A stretch of 64,000 nucleotides of DNA from assembly GCF_019456655.1 (NCBI RefSeq), contig NZ_CP080332.1, positions 5,934,504 through 5,998,503 of the forward strand. The letters run 5' to 3'. Below the pieces are notes generated by a model. It was not told the origin of the DNA. It was given only the letters and a program-made list of their open reading frames with translations, and did not search any database. This document shows positions 36,254-45,819 of the stretch, piece by piece (position 1 is the stretch's first letter; every line of letters starts with the position of its first letter). This stretch comes from Mycolicibacterium diernhoferi (lineage in GTDB: Bacteria > Actinomycetota > Actinomycetes > Mycobacteriales > Mycobacteriaceae). A program made the position numbers and the translations under genes.

Positions 36254-36764
36254 CCGTTGGCGCCTGTGCACGGCCGTCGTGGCCGGCGCCCTACTGCTAG
36301 GAGGATGTGGGATGGGAGCTCAGGGTTCGGCCGCCGACCTGGACGGGCCGGAGATGAGCGACGAGCAGACCCGCGCCCAGGTGGTGGACCCCGCCAAGCG
36401 GCTGGTCCAGGCCGTCGGACTGCAGCTGCGCGGGGCGACCTTCGAGTTCGACTCGTGCACCGATCAGGAGACCGCGCCGTACCGCGGGCAGGTCGAGATG
36501 GGATTCACCTTCCCGGCCGGGGCCGACAAGCAGGCCTACCTCGACGAGATCGTGGCCGCGCTGGCCGCCGACGGCTGGACCGACGGGGCGCCGCCCGGCA
36601 AGGCCCCGCACGGCCGGGCCATGAGTCTGGGTGAGGTGATGGCGATCATCGCGGCCAACCCCGATCACCCGGACCGCGGTTACATCGACATCTACGGCGA
36701 GTGCCGCAATGCCGGCGAGCACAGCGCCGACGAAGAGGACATCCGCGCCGAGCTCACCGGCTGA
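36222..36764 (+). CDS. Lipoprotein of unknown function
   Basis: A 180-residue protein with a lipoprotein signal: Arg-rich start, ~12 hydrophobic residues and lipobox LLLGGC, so Cys would be lipidated and the protein anchored outside the membrane. The remainder (~150 residues) has a Cys pair (DSCTDQ, GECRNA) and an alpha/beta look. GTG 36222 has GGAAGG upstream and lies inside the hydrolase gene, indicating coupling. Its end overlaps the convergent EspC-like gene by 11 bases. Confidence 0.75.
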   Translation: MAPSPRTTSTDRWRLCTAVVAGALLLGGCGMGAQGSAADLDGPEMSDEQTRAQVVDPAKRLVQAVGLQLRGATFEFDSCTDQETAPYRGQVEMGFTFPAGADKQAYLDEIVAALAADGWTDGAPPGKAPHGRAMSLGEVMAIIAANPDHPDRGYIDIYGECRNAGEHSADEEDIRAELTG

Positions 36765-37047
36765 GGCCGATCTCGTCCGCGGCCGCCTCGTCCTGGGCCT
36801 GGTAGCGGCCCGCGGCGGTGGTCAGGTTGCCGGCGTAGGTCCGGGTCGCCTCGGCGAGGGCGGTGGTGGCCGCGGCGACGGCGGCCTGAGCCTCGAGGCA
36901 GGCTCGGGCGGTCTGCAATCGGGTCACCGCTTGGGCCGCCTCGCCGAGAGGGCCGTCGGCACCCAGGCCGGACAACTCCGTGCTCGCCTGCCCGAACGCG
37001 GTGCCGGCACCGGTCAGGGCGGCCGGGTCGACGATCAGCGGCTGCAT
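36754..37047 (-). CDS. EspC-like type VII secretion target
   Basis: A 97-residue all-helical protein starting MQPLIVDPAALTGAG, with a central turn and a C-terminal YQAQDE that fits the YxxxD/E export signal of ESX substrates. Size and pattern match the EspC/WXG100-like family. Together with the adjacent DUF1023 hydrolase and lipoprotein it suggests a type VII-secretion-linked cell-surface module. Confidence 0.75.
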   Translation of the reverse strand: MQPLIVDPAALTGAGTAFGQASTELSGLGADGPLGEAAQAVTRLQTARACLEAQAAVAAATTALAEATRTYAGNLTTAAGRYQAQDEAAADEIGLSR

Positions 37048-37100
37048 GGACCGAGTCTAAGTCCGCTGGAATCGCCGCCCGCGCAGCAATATCGGTCCGC

Positions 37101-37817
37101 TCAGGCGCCCGTGCGGGGATCCGGGACCGCGCGGATGGCCAGAAAGCCGGTCGGCTCGCGGTGCAACCGGTCGTGTTGCTCTCGGCTGATCGCCGCCGCA
37201 GCTGCGGTGGGACGGGGCTCCAGGAGCCGCTCGATGAGGAAGCCCGCCTGATGCAACTCCTCGCAGGTCTGCTCCAGGGATGTCAACCAGTACCGAACCC
37301 GCCAGCCGCGGCTCCACGTCTCCTCGATCACGCGAGGCTCGAAGTAGTTGCCGCCGTGTCGAATCCAGTCACCGGTGGGGTGCAGACGGGACAGCACCAG
37401 CGCCCCATCGGGGCGCAGAACACGTCGGAGCTCACGCAACGCCGCGATTCTGTCGTCGACGTATTCCACGGCGAGGGCGAAAAGCACGCGATCGACCGAC
37501 CGATCCTCGAGCCACTCCAGCGAGTGGCACAGATCGTGGACCCGGAAGTCACCCTCGGGGACTCGCTGCCGGGCCAGCTCGACCATGCGCGGACTCTGGT
37601 CGAAACCGATCACCCTGGCGCCGCGGCGGCTCAACTCGTGTGCGTACAGGCCCGGGCCGCACGCCGCGTCGAGGACGGTCACGTCGGCGACGTCACCGAG
37701 GAGCGCCATACATGCCGGCCGATCGTAGTGCGCGTTGAACAGTCCATCTCTGGCGTGATCCAGGAATTCGTCTGCGAAGGCCTCGTACTGCGGCTGGTTT
37801 CCGACTTCGTCCACCAA
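37101..37817 (-). CDS. Class I SAM-dependent methyltransferase
   Basis: A 238-residue Rossmann-like methyltransferase with motif I VLDAACGPGLYAHEL, acidic residue in GFDQSPRM, motif IV FALAVEYVDD and post-motif LRRVLRPDGALVLS. It is the UbiE/Methyltransf_11 type. The C-terminal part (HPTGDWIRHGGNYF) is typical of small-molecule methyltransferases in actinobacteria. The substrate cannot be inferred. It stands between the EspC-like gene and the tRNA-Leu hairpin. Confidence 0.87.
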   Translation of the reverse strand: MVDEVGNQPQYEAFADEFLDHARDGLFNAHYDRPACMALLGDVADVTVLDAACGPGLYAHELSRRGARVIGFDQSPRMVELARQRVPEGDFRVHDLCHSLEWLEDRSVDRVLFALAVEYVDDRIAALRELRRVLRPDGALVLSRLHPTGDWIRHGGNYFEPRVIEETWSRGWRVRYWLTSLEQTCEELHQAGFLIERLLEPRPTAAAAAISREQHDRLHREPTGFLAIRAVPDPRTGA

Positions 37818-37871
37818 CTCATTCTCCGGTCCGGCCGGGGCGGGCTCACGACTGCGCCCGAACCCACAAAC

Positions 37872-37913
37872 GCATAGAGGTCACGGACCATTTCTGGTTC
37901 GTGACCTCTATGC
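37872..37913 (-). terminator. Strong stem-loop downstream of tRNA-Leu
   Basis: A 19-base stem (37872-37890 against 37895-37913) that is perfect apart from one G-U pair, with a TTTC loop: GCATAGAGG...CCTCTATGC on the outside, ACCA-tttc-TGGT inside. It lies 26 bases beyond the tRNA-Leu 3' end. There is no long U tail, as is common for mycobacterial intrinsic terminators. Confidence 0.65.
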
Positions 37914-37938
37914 TGTCGGTTCGGAGAACCGCTCTCTG

Positions 37939-38021
37939 TGGGCGAAGGGGGACTTGAACCCCCACGTCCCGAAGGACACTGGCACCTGAAGCCAGCGCGT
38001 CTGCCATTCCGCCACTCGCCC
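37939..38021 (-). tRNA. tRNA-Leu (anticodon CAG)
   Basis: A cloverleaf can be drawn by eye: acceptor GGGCGAG pairs with CTTCGCCC, D-loop GGCGGAATGGCAGACG, anticodon stem CTGGC/GCCAG with loop TTCAGGT, a long variable arm (GTGTCCTTCGGGAC) as in class II tRNAs, and T-arm with GTTCAAGTC. No CCA is encoded. The position next to fhaA equals leuT in M. tuberculosis. Confidence 0.95.
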
Positions 38022-38232
38022 GAATGACCGGGAAACCGTATCACCCGTGGGCCCGTCGGCCCAAACCGCCTGAAAGCGATCCTGCTCACTACCGCTGACC
38101 TGGCCGTTTGCGATTCTCAGAGAATCGTTGGTCACGCAAAAGCCTGCTGGGCCGATAACATGCGTGTGAGCAGTGTGGCCAGAGCGACACGCGACATGGC
38201 AGACGGGCACGACGAACAGACGGGGCGGTGAG

Positions 38233-39660
38233 ATGGGTCTTGCAGACCGTATCGAGCGACGCCTCGAGTCGACGGTCGGCGATGCTTTCGCCCGGGTCTT
38301 CGGCGGGTCGATCGTCCCGCAGGAGGTCGAGGCGCTGCTGCGCCGTGAAGCCGAGGCCAGGGCACGTGACGTCGGCGGTGGGCGCATTTTGGCGCCGAAC
38401 GACTACGTCATTACCCTCGGTGAGGCTGATTACCGGAAGGTGAGCGCGGACCCCGACCGGACATCCGCCACTTTTGCCCGTCACCTGGAGGGTTTCATCC
38501 ATGACCAGGGGTGGCAAACGTATGGTGATGTGGTCGTCAGGTTTGAGCCATCGCCGAGCCTGCACACCGGACAGTTCCGCGCCCGTGGAGCGGTCAACCC
38601 AGACACGACCACCCACGAGCCCGCACCGCCAGCACGAGACCGCGCGTCCACCGCAGAACCAGGAGCACCAGCGATGACCGACAACCCGAGCTACCGAGGG
38701 CAGGGACAGGGTCGGCCCGGCGACGATCAGTACGACGACGACCGGTACCGCCAGCAAGAGGACGCCCCCGGCTACCAGCAGCGCCAGGGCGGCTACCCCG
38801 ACCAGGGCGGCTACCCGCAGGAGCAGCAGGGCGGCTACCCCGACCAGGGTTACCCGCCGCCGCCGTCCTACGAGCAGCGGCCGCCGGCCGGCTACGGCCA
38901 ACAGGGCCAACCCCCGGGCCAACCCCAGGGCGGCTACCCCGACCAGGGTTACCGTCAGCAGCCCCCGCCGGCCGGTTACGGCCGGCCGGGCGGACAGCCC
39001 CCGGCCGGTCCGCCGCCGGGATACGGCGACTACGACTACGGGCGCCCGCCGGCCCGCCAGGACGAGGGTTACGGCCGTCCGCCGGCCCCCGGTTACCCGG
39101 ACCAGGGTGGCTATCCCGATCAGGGTGGCTACGGCGGTCAGCAGTACGGCCGTGCCGACTACGCCGCCCCTCCCGCGCCTCCCGCGGCACCGGATTACGG
39201 CCGCTACGGCGAGCCGCCGGCCCAGGGTGGCTACCCCGACCAGGGTGGCTATGACCAGGGCAAATACGGCGACCAGGGCGGTTACGGCGAGCCCGCCGGC
39301 TATGACTACGGCGCCCCGGGCGCCCAGGCGCCCGCCGCTCCCGCCCCCGGCGGCTACGGCGGCGCGTACGGGGCCGCCCAGGTGACCCTGCAGCTCGACG
39401 ACGGCAGCGGCCGGACCTACCAGCTGCGCGAGGGCGCCAATGTCATCGGCCGCGGCCAGGACGCCCAGTTCCGGCTGCCCGACACCGGTGTGTCCCGCCG
39501 TCACCTCGAGATCCGCTGGGACGGCCAGATCGCGCTGCTCTCGGACCTCAACTCGACCAACGGCACCACCGTCAACAACGCGCCTGTGCAGGAGTGGCAG
39601 TTGGCCGACGGTGACGTGATCCGGCTGGGCCACTCCGAGATCATCGTCCGGGTCCACTGA
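38233..39660 (+). CDS. fhaA: FHA-domain protein FhaA
   Basis: A 475-residue protein with three parts: an N-terminal DUF3662 domain (residues 1-120, GLADRIERRLESTVG), a long Gln/Gly/Pro/Tyr-rich disordered region (~150-375) of YPDQGG-type repeats, and a C-terminal FHA domain (~385-475) with IGRG, SRRHLEI and NSTNGT. FhaA binds phospho-threonines of PknA/PknB substrates, in particular the MviN pseudokinase, to control peptidoglycan precursor export. It is first of the seven-gene plus-strand block. Confidence 0.95.
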   Translation: MGLADRIERRLESTVGDAFARVFGGSIVPQEVEALLRREAEARARDVGGGRILAPNDYVITLGEADYRKVSADPDRTSATFARHLEGFIHDQGWQTYGDVVVRFEPSPSLHTGQFRARGAVNPDTTTHEPAPPARDRASTAEPGAPAMTDNPSYRGQGQGRPGDDQYDDDRYRQQEDAPGYQQRQGGYPDQGGYPQEQQGGYPDQGYPPPPSYEQRPPAGYGQQGQPPGQPQGGYPDQGYRQQPPPAGYGRPGGQPPAGPPPGYGDYDYGRPPARQDEGYGRPPAPGYPDQGGYPDQGGYGGQQYGRADYAAPPAPPAAPDYGRYGEPPAQGGYPDQGGYDQGKYGDQGGYGEPAGYDYGAPGAQAPAAPAPGGYGGAYGAAQVTLQLDDGSGRTYQLREGANVIGRGQDAQFRLPDTGVSRRHLEIRWDGQIALLSDLNSTNGTTVNNAPVQEWQLADGDVIRLGHSEIIVRVH

Positions 39661-39739
39661 GCGCCATCTCGGTTCCGGGGGCTCGCCCCAGTATCGTGAC
39701 GGCGATGATCGAGCGGGACCGAGACGGAGAGGACGTCGG

Positions 39740-40207
39740 ATGCAGGGGCTAGTACTGCAGCTGACGCGTGTCGGCTTCCTGCTGCTGCTGTGGCTGTTCA
39801 TCTGGTCGGTGCTGCGCATCCTGCGCACCGACATCTACGCACCCACCGGCGCGGTCATGGTGCGCCGCGGGCTGGCGCTGCGCGGTTCGCTGCTGCCCAA
39901 AGGGGAGCGGCGGCACACCGCGCGGCACCTGGTCGTCACCGAAGGCGCACTGGCCGGCACCCGCATCACCTTGAGCAGCCAGCCGGTGCTGATCGGCCGT
40001 GCCGACGACTCCACCCTCGTCTTGACTGACGATTACGCATCGACACGGCATGCCAGGCTGTCGTCGCGGGGCTCGGAATGGTACGTAGAGGACCTAGGAT
40101 CGACCAACGGCACATACCTCGACAGGGCGAAGGTGACAACGGCGGTAAGGGTTCCGATGGGAACGCCGGTACGGATCGGCAAAACGGTGATCGAGTTGCG
40201 CCCGTGA
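39740..40207 (+). CDS. fhaB: FHA-domain membrane-anchored protein FhaB (FipA)
   Basis: A 155-residue protein with one N-terminal membrane helix (~6-27) and a C-terminal FHA domain with IGRA, STRHARL and GSTNGTYLD phosphothreonine-binding blocks. FhaB/FipA is a substrate of PknA/PknB-type kinases and helps place division and wall-elongation proteins. Its stop overlaps pstP by 4 bases. Confidence 0.95.
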   Translation: MQGLVLQLTRVGFLLLLWLFIWSVLRILRTDIYAPTGAVMVRRGLALRGSLLPKGERRHTARHLVVTEGALAGTRITLSSQPVLIGRADDSTLVLTDDYASTRHARLSSRGSEWYVEDLGSTNGTYLDRAKVTTAVRVPMGTPVRIGKTVIELRP

Positions 40208-41736
40208 CACTGGTGCTCAGATACGCAGCGCGCAGCGACCGCGGATTGGTGCGCGCCAACAACGAAGACTCGGTGTACGCCGGGGCCCGGCTGCTGGCGC
40301 TGGCCGACGGGATGGGCGGCCATGCCGCCGGTGAGGTGGCCTCCCAGCTGGTCATCGCCGCGCTGGCCCACCTCGACGATGACGAGCCCGGCGGCGACCT
40401 GCTCAACAAGCTCAATATGGCGGTCCACGAGGGCAACTCGGCGATCGCCGCGCACGTCGAGGCCGACCCCGAGCTCGAGGGCATGGGCACCACGCTCACC
40501 GCGATCCTGTTCGCCGGGGGCCGGCTCGGCCTGGTGCACATCGGCGATTCCCGCGGCTACCTGATGCGCGACGGTGAACTGACCCAGATCACCAAGGACG
40601 ACACCTTCGTCCAGACCCTGGTCGACGACGGCCGGATCACCGCCGAGGAGGCGCACAGCCACCCGCAACGCTCGCTGATCATGAAGGCGCTGACCGGACA
40701 CGAGGTCGAGCCCACGCTGATCATGCGCGAGGCCAAGGTCGGCGACCGCTACCTGCTCTGTTCGGACGGCCTGTCCGACCCGGTCAGCCAGGAGACCATC
40801 GCCGAGGCGCTGCAGATCCCGGACGTGACCGACGCGGCGGACCGGCTCATCGAACTCGCGCTGCGCGGCGGCGGGCCCGACAACGTCACGGTGGTGGTGG
40901 CCGATGTCGTGGACTACGACTACGGGCAGACCCAGCCGATCCTGGCCGGGGCGGTCTCCGGTGAGGACGACAACACCATCCCGCCGAACACCGCGGCGGG
41001 CCGGGCCTCGGCGTTCAACCCGAAACGCAACCAGCCCAAAAGGGTTGTCACACAACCCGAAGAGCAACGACCGCCCCGCTCCAAACGCCGGATGCTGATC
41101 GCCGCGGTGGTGGTCCTCCTGGTGGTGGTGGCGGGGCTGACCATCGCCCGCGAAATCGTTCGCAACAACTACTACGTCAGCGAGCAGGACGGCACCGTCG
41201 CGATCATGCGCGGCGTGCAGACCTCGTTCCTCGGGTTGTCGCTGCAGGAACCGTTTCTGGTCGGCTGTCTGAACGCCCGAAACGAGCTGTCGCTGATCAC
41301 TTTCGGCCAGTCCAGTGATTCGATGGACTGCAAGGTGCTGCGGCTGGAGGACATCCGCGAATCCGAGCGGGCCCAGGTGGCCGCCGGACTGCCCGCCGGT
41401 TCCCTCGACGACGCGATCCGCCAGATCAACGAGCTGTCCCGCACGTCGCTGCTGCCCATCTGCGCGCTGCCGACGAAGACCGCCACCCCCACACCGAGCC
41501 CGCGCGCCACCCCGGCACCGACCGTGAGCCCCGCCCCCAGCGCCAAGCCGAGCCCCACGTCGCCGACGGCCTCCCCCGCGACTCCGCCGCCGCCCGCCAC
41601 ATCCGGCGCGCCGAAGCCGGCCACCCCCGCGCCGGCCACCCCGCCACCGCCCAAGCCGCCGGCCCCGTCACCGACCGTCACGGCCCTGCCCCCACCACCG
41701 CCGGAGCCGGGCACCAACTGCCGGACCGCGTCATGA
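40204..41736 (+). CDS. pstP: PP2C-family Ser/Thr phosphatase PstP
   Basis: A 510-residue protein. The cytoplasmic PP2C domain (residues 1-240) has metal-binding RGLVRANNEDS, ADGMGGHAAGE, GDSRGY and GGPDNVTV; one membrane helix (~300-322) and a ~190-residue extracellular part ending in a Pro/Thr/Ala-rich tail follow. It removes phosphate from PknA, PknB and their targets. The GTG start at 40204 overlaps the fhaB stop. The Pro-rich tail appears long compared with M. tuberculosis PstP. Confidence 0.95.
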   Translation: MTLVLRYAARSDRGLVRANNEDSVYAGARLLALADGMGGHAAGEVASQLVIAALAHLDDDEPGGDLLNKLNMAVHEGNSAIAAHVEADPELEGMGTTLTAILFAGGRLGLVHIGDSRGYLMRDGELTQITKDDTFVQTLVDDGRITAEEAHSHPQRSLIMKALTGHEVEPTLIMREAKVGDRYLLCSDGLSDPVSQETIAEALQIPDVTDAADRLIELALRGGGPDNVTVVVADVVDYDYGQTQPILAGAVSGEDDNTIPPNTAAGRASAFNPKRNQPKRVVTQPEEQRPPRSKRRMLIAAVVVLLVVVAGLTIAREIVRNNYYVSEQDGTVAIMRGVQTSFLGLSLQEPFLVGCLNARNELSLITFGQSSDSMDCKVLRLEDIRESERAQVAAGLPAGSLDDAIRQINELSRTSLLPICALPTKTATPTPSPRATPAPTVSPAPSAKPSPTSPTASPATPPPPATSGAPKPATPAPATPPPPKPPAPSPTVTALPPPPPEPGTNCRTAS

Positions 41737-43154
41737 CGTCGTCCACCCAGCCTCAGTCACCGGTCACCGTCACCCCTCCCCTACCCAACCGGCGCAACGC
41801 CGAATTGGCCCTGCTGGTTTTCGCCGCGGTGATCACCACCGTGGCGTTGCTCATTGTCGAGGCCAACCAGGAACAGGGGCTGGACTGGGATCTGGCCCAG
41901 TACGCGCTGGGTTTCCTGGCGCTGTTCGGCGCCGCCCACCTGGCCATCCGGCGCTTCGCCCCGTACGCCGATCCACTGCTGCTGCCGGTGGTGGCACTGC
42001 TGAACGGGTTGGGGCTGGTCATGATTCACCGTCTCGACCTCGCCCAGCGTGAGCTCAGCCTGGGCAGCGCGGGCGGCAACGCCGACCAGCAGATGCTGTG
42101 GACCCTGCTGGGCGTCGTCGCGTTCGTCGCCGTGCTGGCGCTTCTCCGCGACCACCGCATGCTCGCCCGCTACGGTTACACCTGCGGGTTGATCGGCCTT
42201 GTGCTGCTTGTCATTCCGGCGTTGCTCCCGGCCCGGTTCTCCGAGCAGAACGGCGCCAAGATCTGGATCCGGTTCGAGGGCTTCTCCATTCAGCCCGCCG
42301 AGTTCTCCAAGATCCTGCTGCTCATCTTCTTCGCCGCCGTGCTGGTCTCCAAGCGGGAGTTGTTCACCAACGCCGGCAAGCACGTGCTGGGGATGGACCT
42401 GCCCCGCCCACGTGACCTGGCTCCCCTGCTGGTCGCCTGGATCGCCTCGATCGCGGTCATGGTCTTCGAAAAAGACTTGGGCACTTCACTTCTGCTGTAC
42501 GCCTCGTTCCTGGTGCTGCTGTACGTGGCGACCGATCGACTGTCCTGGGTGGTGATCGGGCTCGCCCTGTTCGCCGCCGGCAGTCTGGTGGCCTACCAAC
42601 TCTTCGGCCACGTCCGGGTGCGCGTGCAGAACTGGCTGGACCCGTTCGCCGACCCCGACGGCGCCGGCTACCAGATGGTGCAGTCGCTGTTCAGCTTCGC
42701 CACCGGCGGTGTCTTCGGGACCGGGCTGGGTAACGGTCAGCCCGGCACCGTGCCCGCCGCATCGACCGACTTCATCGTCGCCGCGATCGGCGAAGAGCTC
42801 GGATTGGTCGGTCTGGCAGGCGTTCTCATGCTCTTCACCATCGTGATCATCCGGGGCCTGCGCACCGCGATCGCGGTGCGGGACAGCTTCGGCAAGTTGC
42901 TGGCTGCCGGTCTGGCGTCCACCCTGGCGATCCAGCTGTTCATCGTCGTCGGCGGTGTCACCAAGCTCATCCCGCTCACCGGGCTGACCACCCCGTGGAT
43001 GTCCTACGGGGGCTCGTCGCTGTTGGCCAACTACGTGCTGCTGGCCATCCTGGTGCGCATCTCGCACGCGGCGCGGCGGCCCATCGGCACCGGCCGCGGC
43101 CCCAACCCGGCGCCGATCGCGGCCGCCTCCACCGAGGTGATCGGCCGCATATGA
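41733..43154 (+). CDS. rodA: SEDS-family peptidoglycan glycosyltransferase RodA
   Basis: A 473-residue protein with about ten membrane helices and the FtsW/RodA/SpoVE signature in the last third ([22 protein letters not shown]). RodA polymerises lipid II during cell elongation with its partner transpeptidase PbpA, encoded next. It overlaps pstP and pbpA by 4 bases each (ATGA). Confidence 0.95.
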   Translation: MTSSTQPQSPVTVTPPLPNRRNAELALLVFAAVITTVALLIVEANQEQGLDWDLAQYALGFLALFGAAHLAIRRFAPYADPLLLPVVALLNGLGLVMIHRLDLAQRELSLGSAGGNADQQMLWTLLGVVAFVAVLALLRDHRMLARYGYTCGLIGLVLLVIPALLPARFSEQNGAKIWIRFEGFSIQPAEFSKILLLIFFAAVLVSKRELFTNAGKHVLGMDLPRPRDLAPLLVAWIASIAVMVFEKDLGTSLLLYASFLVLLYVATDRLSWVVIGLALFAAGSLVAYQLFGHVRVRVQNWLDPFADPDGAGYQMVQSLFSFATGGVFGTGLGNGQPGTVPAASTDFIVAAIGEELGLVGLAGVLMLFTIVIIRGLRTAIAVRDSFGKLLAAGLASTLAIQLFIVVGGVTKLIPLTGLTTPWMSYGGSSLLANYVLLAILVRISHAARRPIGTGRGPNPAPIAAASTEVIGRI

Positions 43155-44629
43155 ACACCTCCCTGCGCCGACTCTCGGGCGTCTTCATGGCACTGATCGT
43201 GATACTGCTCGCCAACGCCACCTTCACCCAGGTGTTCACCGCCGACGGTTACCGCGCCGACCCGCGCAACCAGCGGGTGCTGCTCGACGAATACTCGCGC
43301 CAGCGCGGCCAGATCACCGCGGGCGGCCAGCTGCTGGCCTACTCGGTGTCCACCGACGGCCGGCTGCGGTTCCTGCGGGTGTATCCCAACCCGGAGGCCT
43401 ACGCCCCGGTCACCGGCTTCTACTCGCTGGGCTACTCCAGCACCGGTCTGGAGCGCGCCGAGGACCAGGTGCTCAACGGCTCCGACGAGCGCCTGTTCGG
43501 CAAGCGGCTGGCGGACTTCTTCACCGGCCGGGACCCGCGCGGTGGCAACGTGGACACCACCGTGCGCCCGGACGTCCAGGAAGCCGCCTGGGAGGCCATG
43601 GAGCAGGGCTGCGACGGCAAACCGTGCAAGGGCGCCGTGGTCGCGCTGGAGCCGTCCACCGGGAAGATCCTGGCGATGGTGTCCTCACCGTCCTACGACC
43701 CGAACGGGCTGGCCAGCCACGACGGCGCCGTCCAGACGGCCACCTGGGAGCAGCTGCGCGACGACCCGAACGACCCGCTGGTCAACCGGGCGATCTCGGA
43801 GACCTACCCGCCGGGCTCCACGTTCAAGGTGATCACCACCGCCACCGCGCTGCAGGACGGGGCCACCCCGGACACCCAGCTGACCGCCGCCCCGCGCATC
43901 CCGCTGCCCGACAGCACCGCCACCCTGGAGAACTACGGGGGAGCGGCCTGCGGGAACCGCCCGACCGCCTCGCTGCGCGAGGCCTTCGCCCGGTCCTGCA
44001 ACACCGCGTTCGTCGAACTCGGCATCGACACGGGCGCCGAGAAGCTGCGCTCCACCGCCGAGGCGTTCGGCCTGGACTCCGCGCCGGCCCCGATCCCGCT
44101 GCAGGTCGCCGAGTCCACCGTCGGCCCGATCGGCGATGCGGCCGCGCTCGGAATGTCCAGCATCGGGCAGCGCGATGTCGCGATGACCCCGCTGCAGAAC
44201 GCCATGGTCGCCGCGACCATCGCCAACGACGGCGTCACCATGACCCCGTATCTGGTCGATACCCTCAAGGGACCGGACCTGTCCAATATCGCCACCACCG
44301 CACCCACCGAACTGCGACGCGCGGTGTCACCGCAGGTCGCGGCTACACTTACGGATTTGATGGTCGGCGCCGAGCAGGTGACGCAGCAGAAGGGAGCCAT
44401 CGCCGGCGTGCAGATCGCATCCAAAACGGGCACCGCCGAGCACGGCACGGATCCCCGCAACACCCCGCCCCACGCCTGGTACATCGCGTTTGCCCCGGCG
44501 CAAGCCCCCAAGGTGGCCGTCGCGGTCCTCGTGGAGAATGGCGGAGACCGAATGAACGCCACCGGCGGCGCAGTGGCCGCCCCGATCGGGCGGGCCACCA
44601 TCGCCGCCGCTCTCCGGGAGGCATCATGA
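43151..44629 (+). CDS. pbpA: Class B penicillin-binding protein PbpA
   Basis: This 492-residue transpeptidase has an N-terminal anchor helix (~10-28), a non-catalytic domain and a transpeptidase domain with the nucleophile motif STFK (PPGSTFKV), SCN and KTG (SKTGTAEHG). It cross-links peptidoglycan with RodA and is regulated by PknB phosphorylation in M. tuberculosis. The start at 43151 overlaps the rodA stop. Confidence 0.95.
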   Translation: MNTSLRRLSGVFMALIVILLANATFTQVFTADGYRADPRNQRVLLDEYSRQRGQITAGGQLLAYSVSTDGRLRFLRVYPNPEAYAPVTGFYSLGYSSTGLERAEDQVLNGSDERLFGKRLADFFTGRDPRGGNVDTTVRPDVQEAAWEAMEQGCDGKPCKGAVVALEPSTGKILAMVSSPSYDPNGLASHDGAVQTATWEQLRDDPNDPLVNRAISETYPPGSTFKVITTATALQDGATPDTQLTAAPRIPLPDSTATLENYGGAACGNRPTASLREAFARSCNTAFVELGIDTGAEKLRSTAEAFGLDSAPAPIPLQVAESTVGPIGDAAALGMSSIGQRDVAMTPLQNAMVAATIANDGVTMTPYLVDTLKGPDLSNIATTAPTELRRAVSPQVAATLTDLMVGAEQVTQQKGAIAGVQIASKTGTAEHGTDPRNTPPHAWYIAFAPAQAPKVAVAVLVENGGDRMNATGGAVAAPIGRATIAAALREAS

Positions 44630-45819
44630 CGGCCCGGGTGGGAGTGACGCTGTCCGGCCGCTACCGGCTGCAGCGCCTCATCGCCACCGGCGGTATGGGG
44701 CAGGTGTGGGAGGGACTCGACACCCGCCTCGGCCGCCAGGTCGCGATCAAGGTGCTCAAGGCAGAGTTCTCCGAGGACTCCGAGTTCGTCGAGCGGTTCC
44801 GCGCCGAGGCGCGCACCGTCGCGATGCTCAACCACCCCGGGATCGCCAGTGTCTACGACTACGGCGAGACCGAGATGGACGCCGGCGAGGGCCGCACCGC
44901 CTACCTGGTGATGGAACTGGTCAACGGCGAACCGCTGAACTCCGTCATCAAGCGCACCGGGCGGCTGTCGCTGCGGCACGCCCTGGACATGCTGGAGCAG
45001 ACCGGCCGCGCCCTGCAGGTCGCGCACACCGCCGGACTGGTGCACCGCGACGTCAAGCCCGGCAACATCCTGATCACCCCGACCGGCCAGGTGAAGCTCA
45101 CCGACTTCGGTATCGCCAAGGCCGTCGACGCCGCGCCGGTCACCCAGACCGGCATGGTGATGGGCACCGCCCAGTACATCGCGCCGGAACAGGCGCTGGG
45201 CCGCGACGCCACCGCCGCCTCCGACGTCTACTCGCTCGGTGTGGTCGGCTACGAGTCGCTGTCGGGCAAGCGCCCGTTCACCGGTGACGGCGCCCTGACC
45301 GTCGCGATGAAGCACATCAAGGAGACCCCGCCGCCGCTGCCGCCGGATCTGCCGCCCAATGTGCGCGAGCTCATCGAGATCACGCTGGCCAAGGAACCCA
45401 ACCAGCGGTACCGCTCGGGTGGGCCGTTCGCCGACGCCGTGGCCGCCGTGCGGGCCGGACGCCGGCCCCCGCGCCCGAACTCCGCACCGACGATCGGCCG
45501 GGCCGCACCCGCGGCGATCCCGTCGGTCACCCAGGCCCGTGCCGCGGCCGCCGCCGAATACCGGCCGCCCGTGACGGCGGCCCGGCCCCGCGCAACCACC
45601 GGAAGCCACCGTCCGCCGCCGCCACGCCGGACGTTCTCACCCGGTCAGCGCGCCCTGCTGTGGGCCGCCGGGGTGCTCGGCGCCCTGGCCATCGTCATCG
45701 CGGTGCTGATCGTGGTGAACGCGCAGGACCAGCGGGACCGCCCGGTGCAGCAGGAGACGTCGACGAGCACCACCGTCATCGGAGTGCCCGCCGAACCACC
45801 CCCGAGCGAGAACCCGTGA
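44626..45819 (+). CDS. pknA: Ser/Thr protein kinase PknA
   Basis: A 397-residue kinase. Its domain (~12-270) has GGMGQVW, the Lys of [18 protein letters not shown] and the activation loop with [18 protein letters not shown] Pro/Ala-rich linker, one membrane helix (~340-362) and a short outside tail with Thr/Ser follow. It controls growth and division in concert with PknB. It overlaps pbpA and pknB by 4 bases. Confidence 0.95.
   Translation: MTARVGVTLSGRYRLQRLIATGGMGQVWEGLDTRLGRQVAIKVLKAEFSEDSEFVERFRAEARTVAMLNHPGIASVYDYGETEMDAGEGRTAYLVMELVNGEPLNSVIKRTGRLSLRHALDMLEQTGRALQVAHTAGLVHRDVKPGNILITPTGQVKLTDFGIAKAVDAAPVTQTGMVMGTAQYIAPEQALGRDATAASDVYSLGVVGYESLSGKRPFTGDGALTVAMKHIKETPPPLPPDLPPNVRELIEITLAKEPNQRYRSGGPFADAVAAVRAGRRPPRPNSAPTIGRAAPAAIPSVTQARAAAAAEYRPPVTAARPRATTGSHRPPPPRRTFSPGQRALLWAAGVLGALAIVIAVLIVVNAQDQRDRPVQQETSTSTTVIGVPAEPPPSENP

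Noticed and set aside
38750..39350. Regular DNA repeats in fhaA considered as a CRISPR-like array
   Set aside because: The repeats are in frame, imperfect and encode YPDQGG units of a disordered region; there are no unique spacers of constant length.
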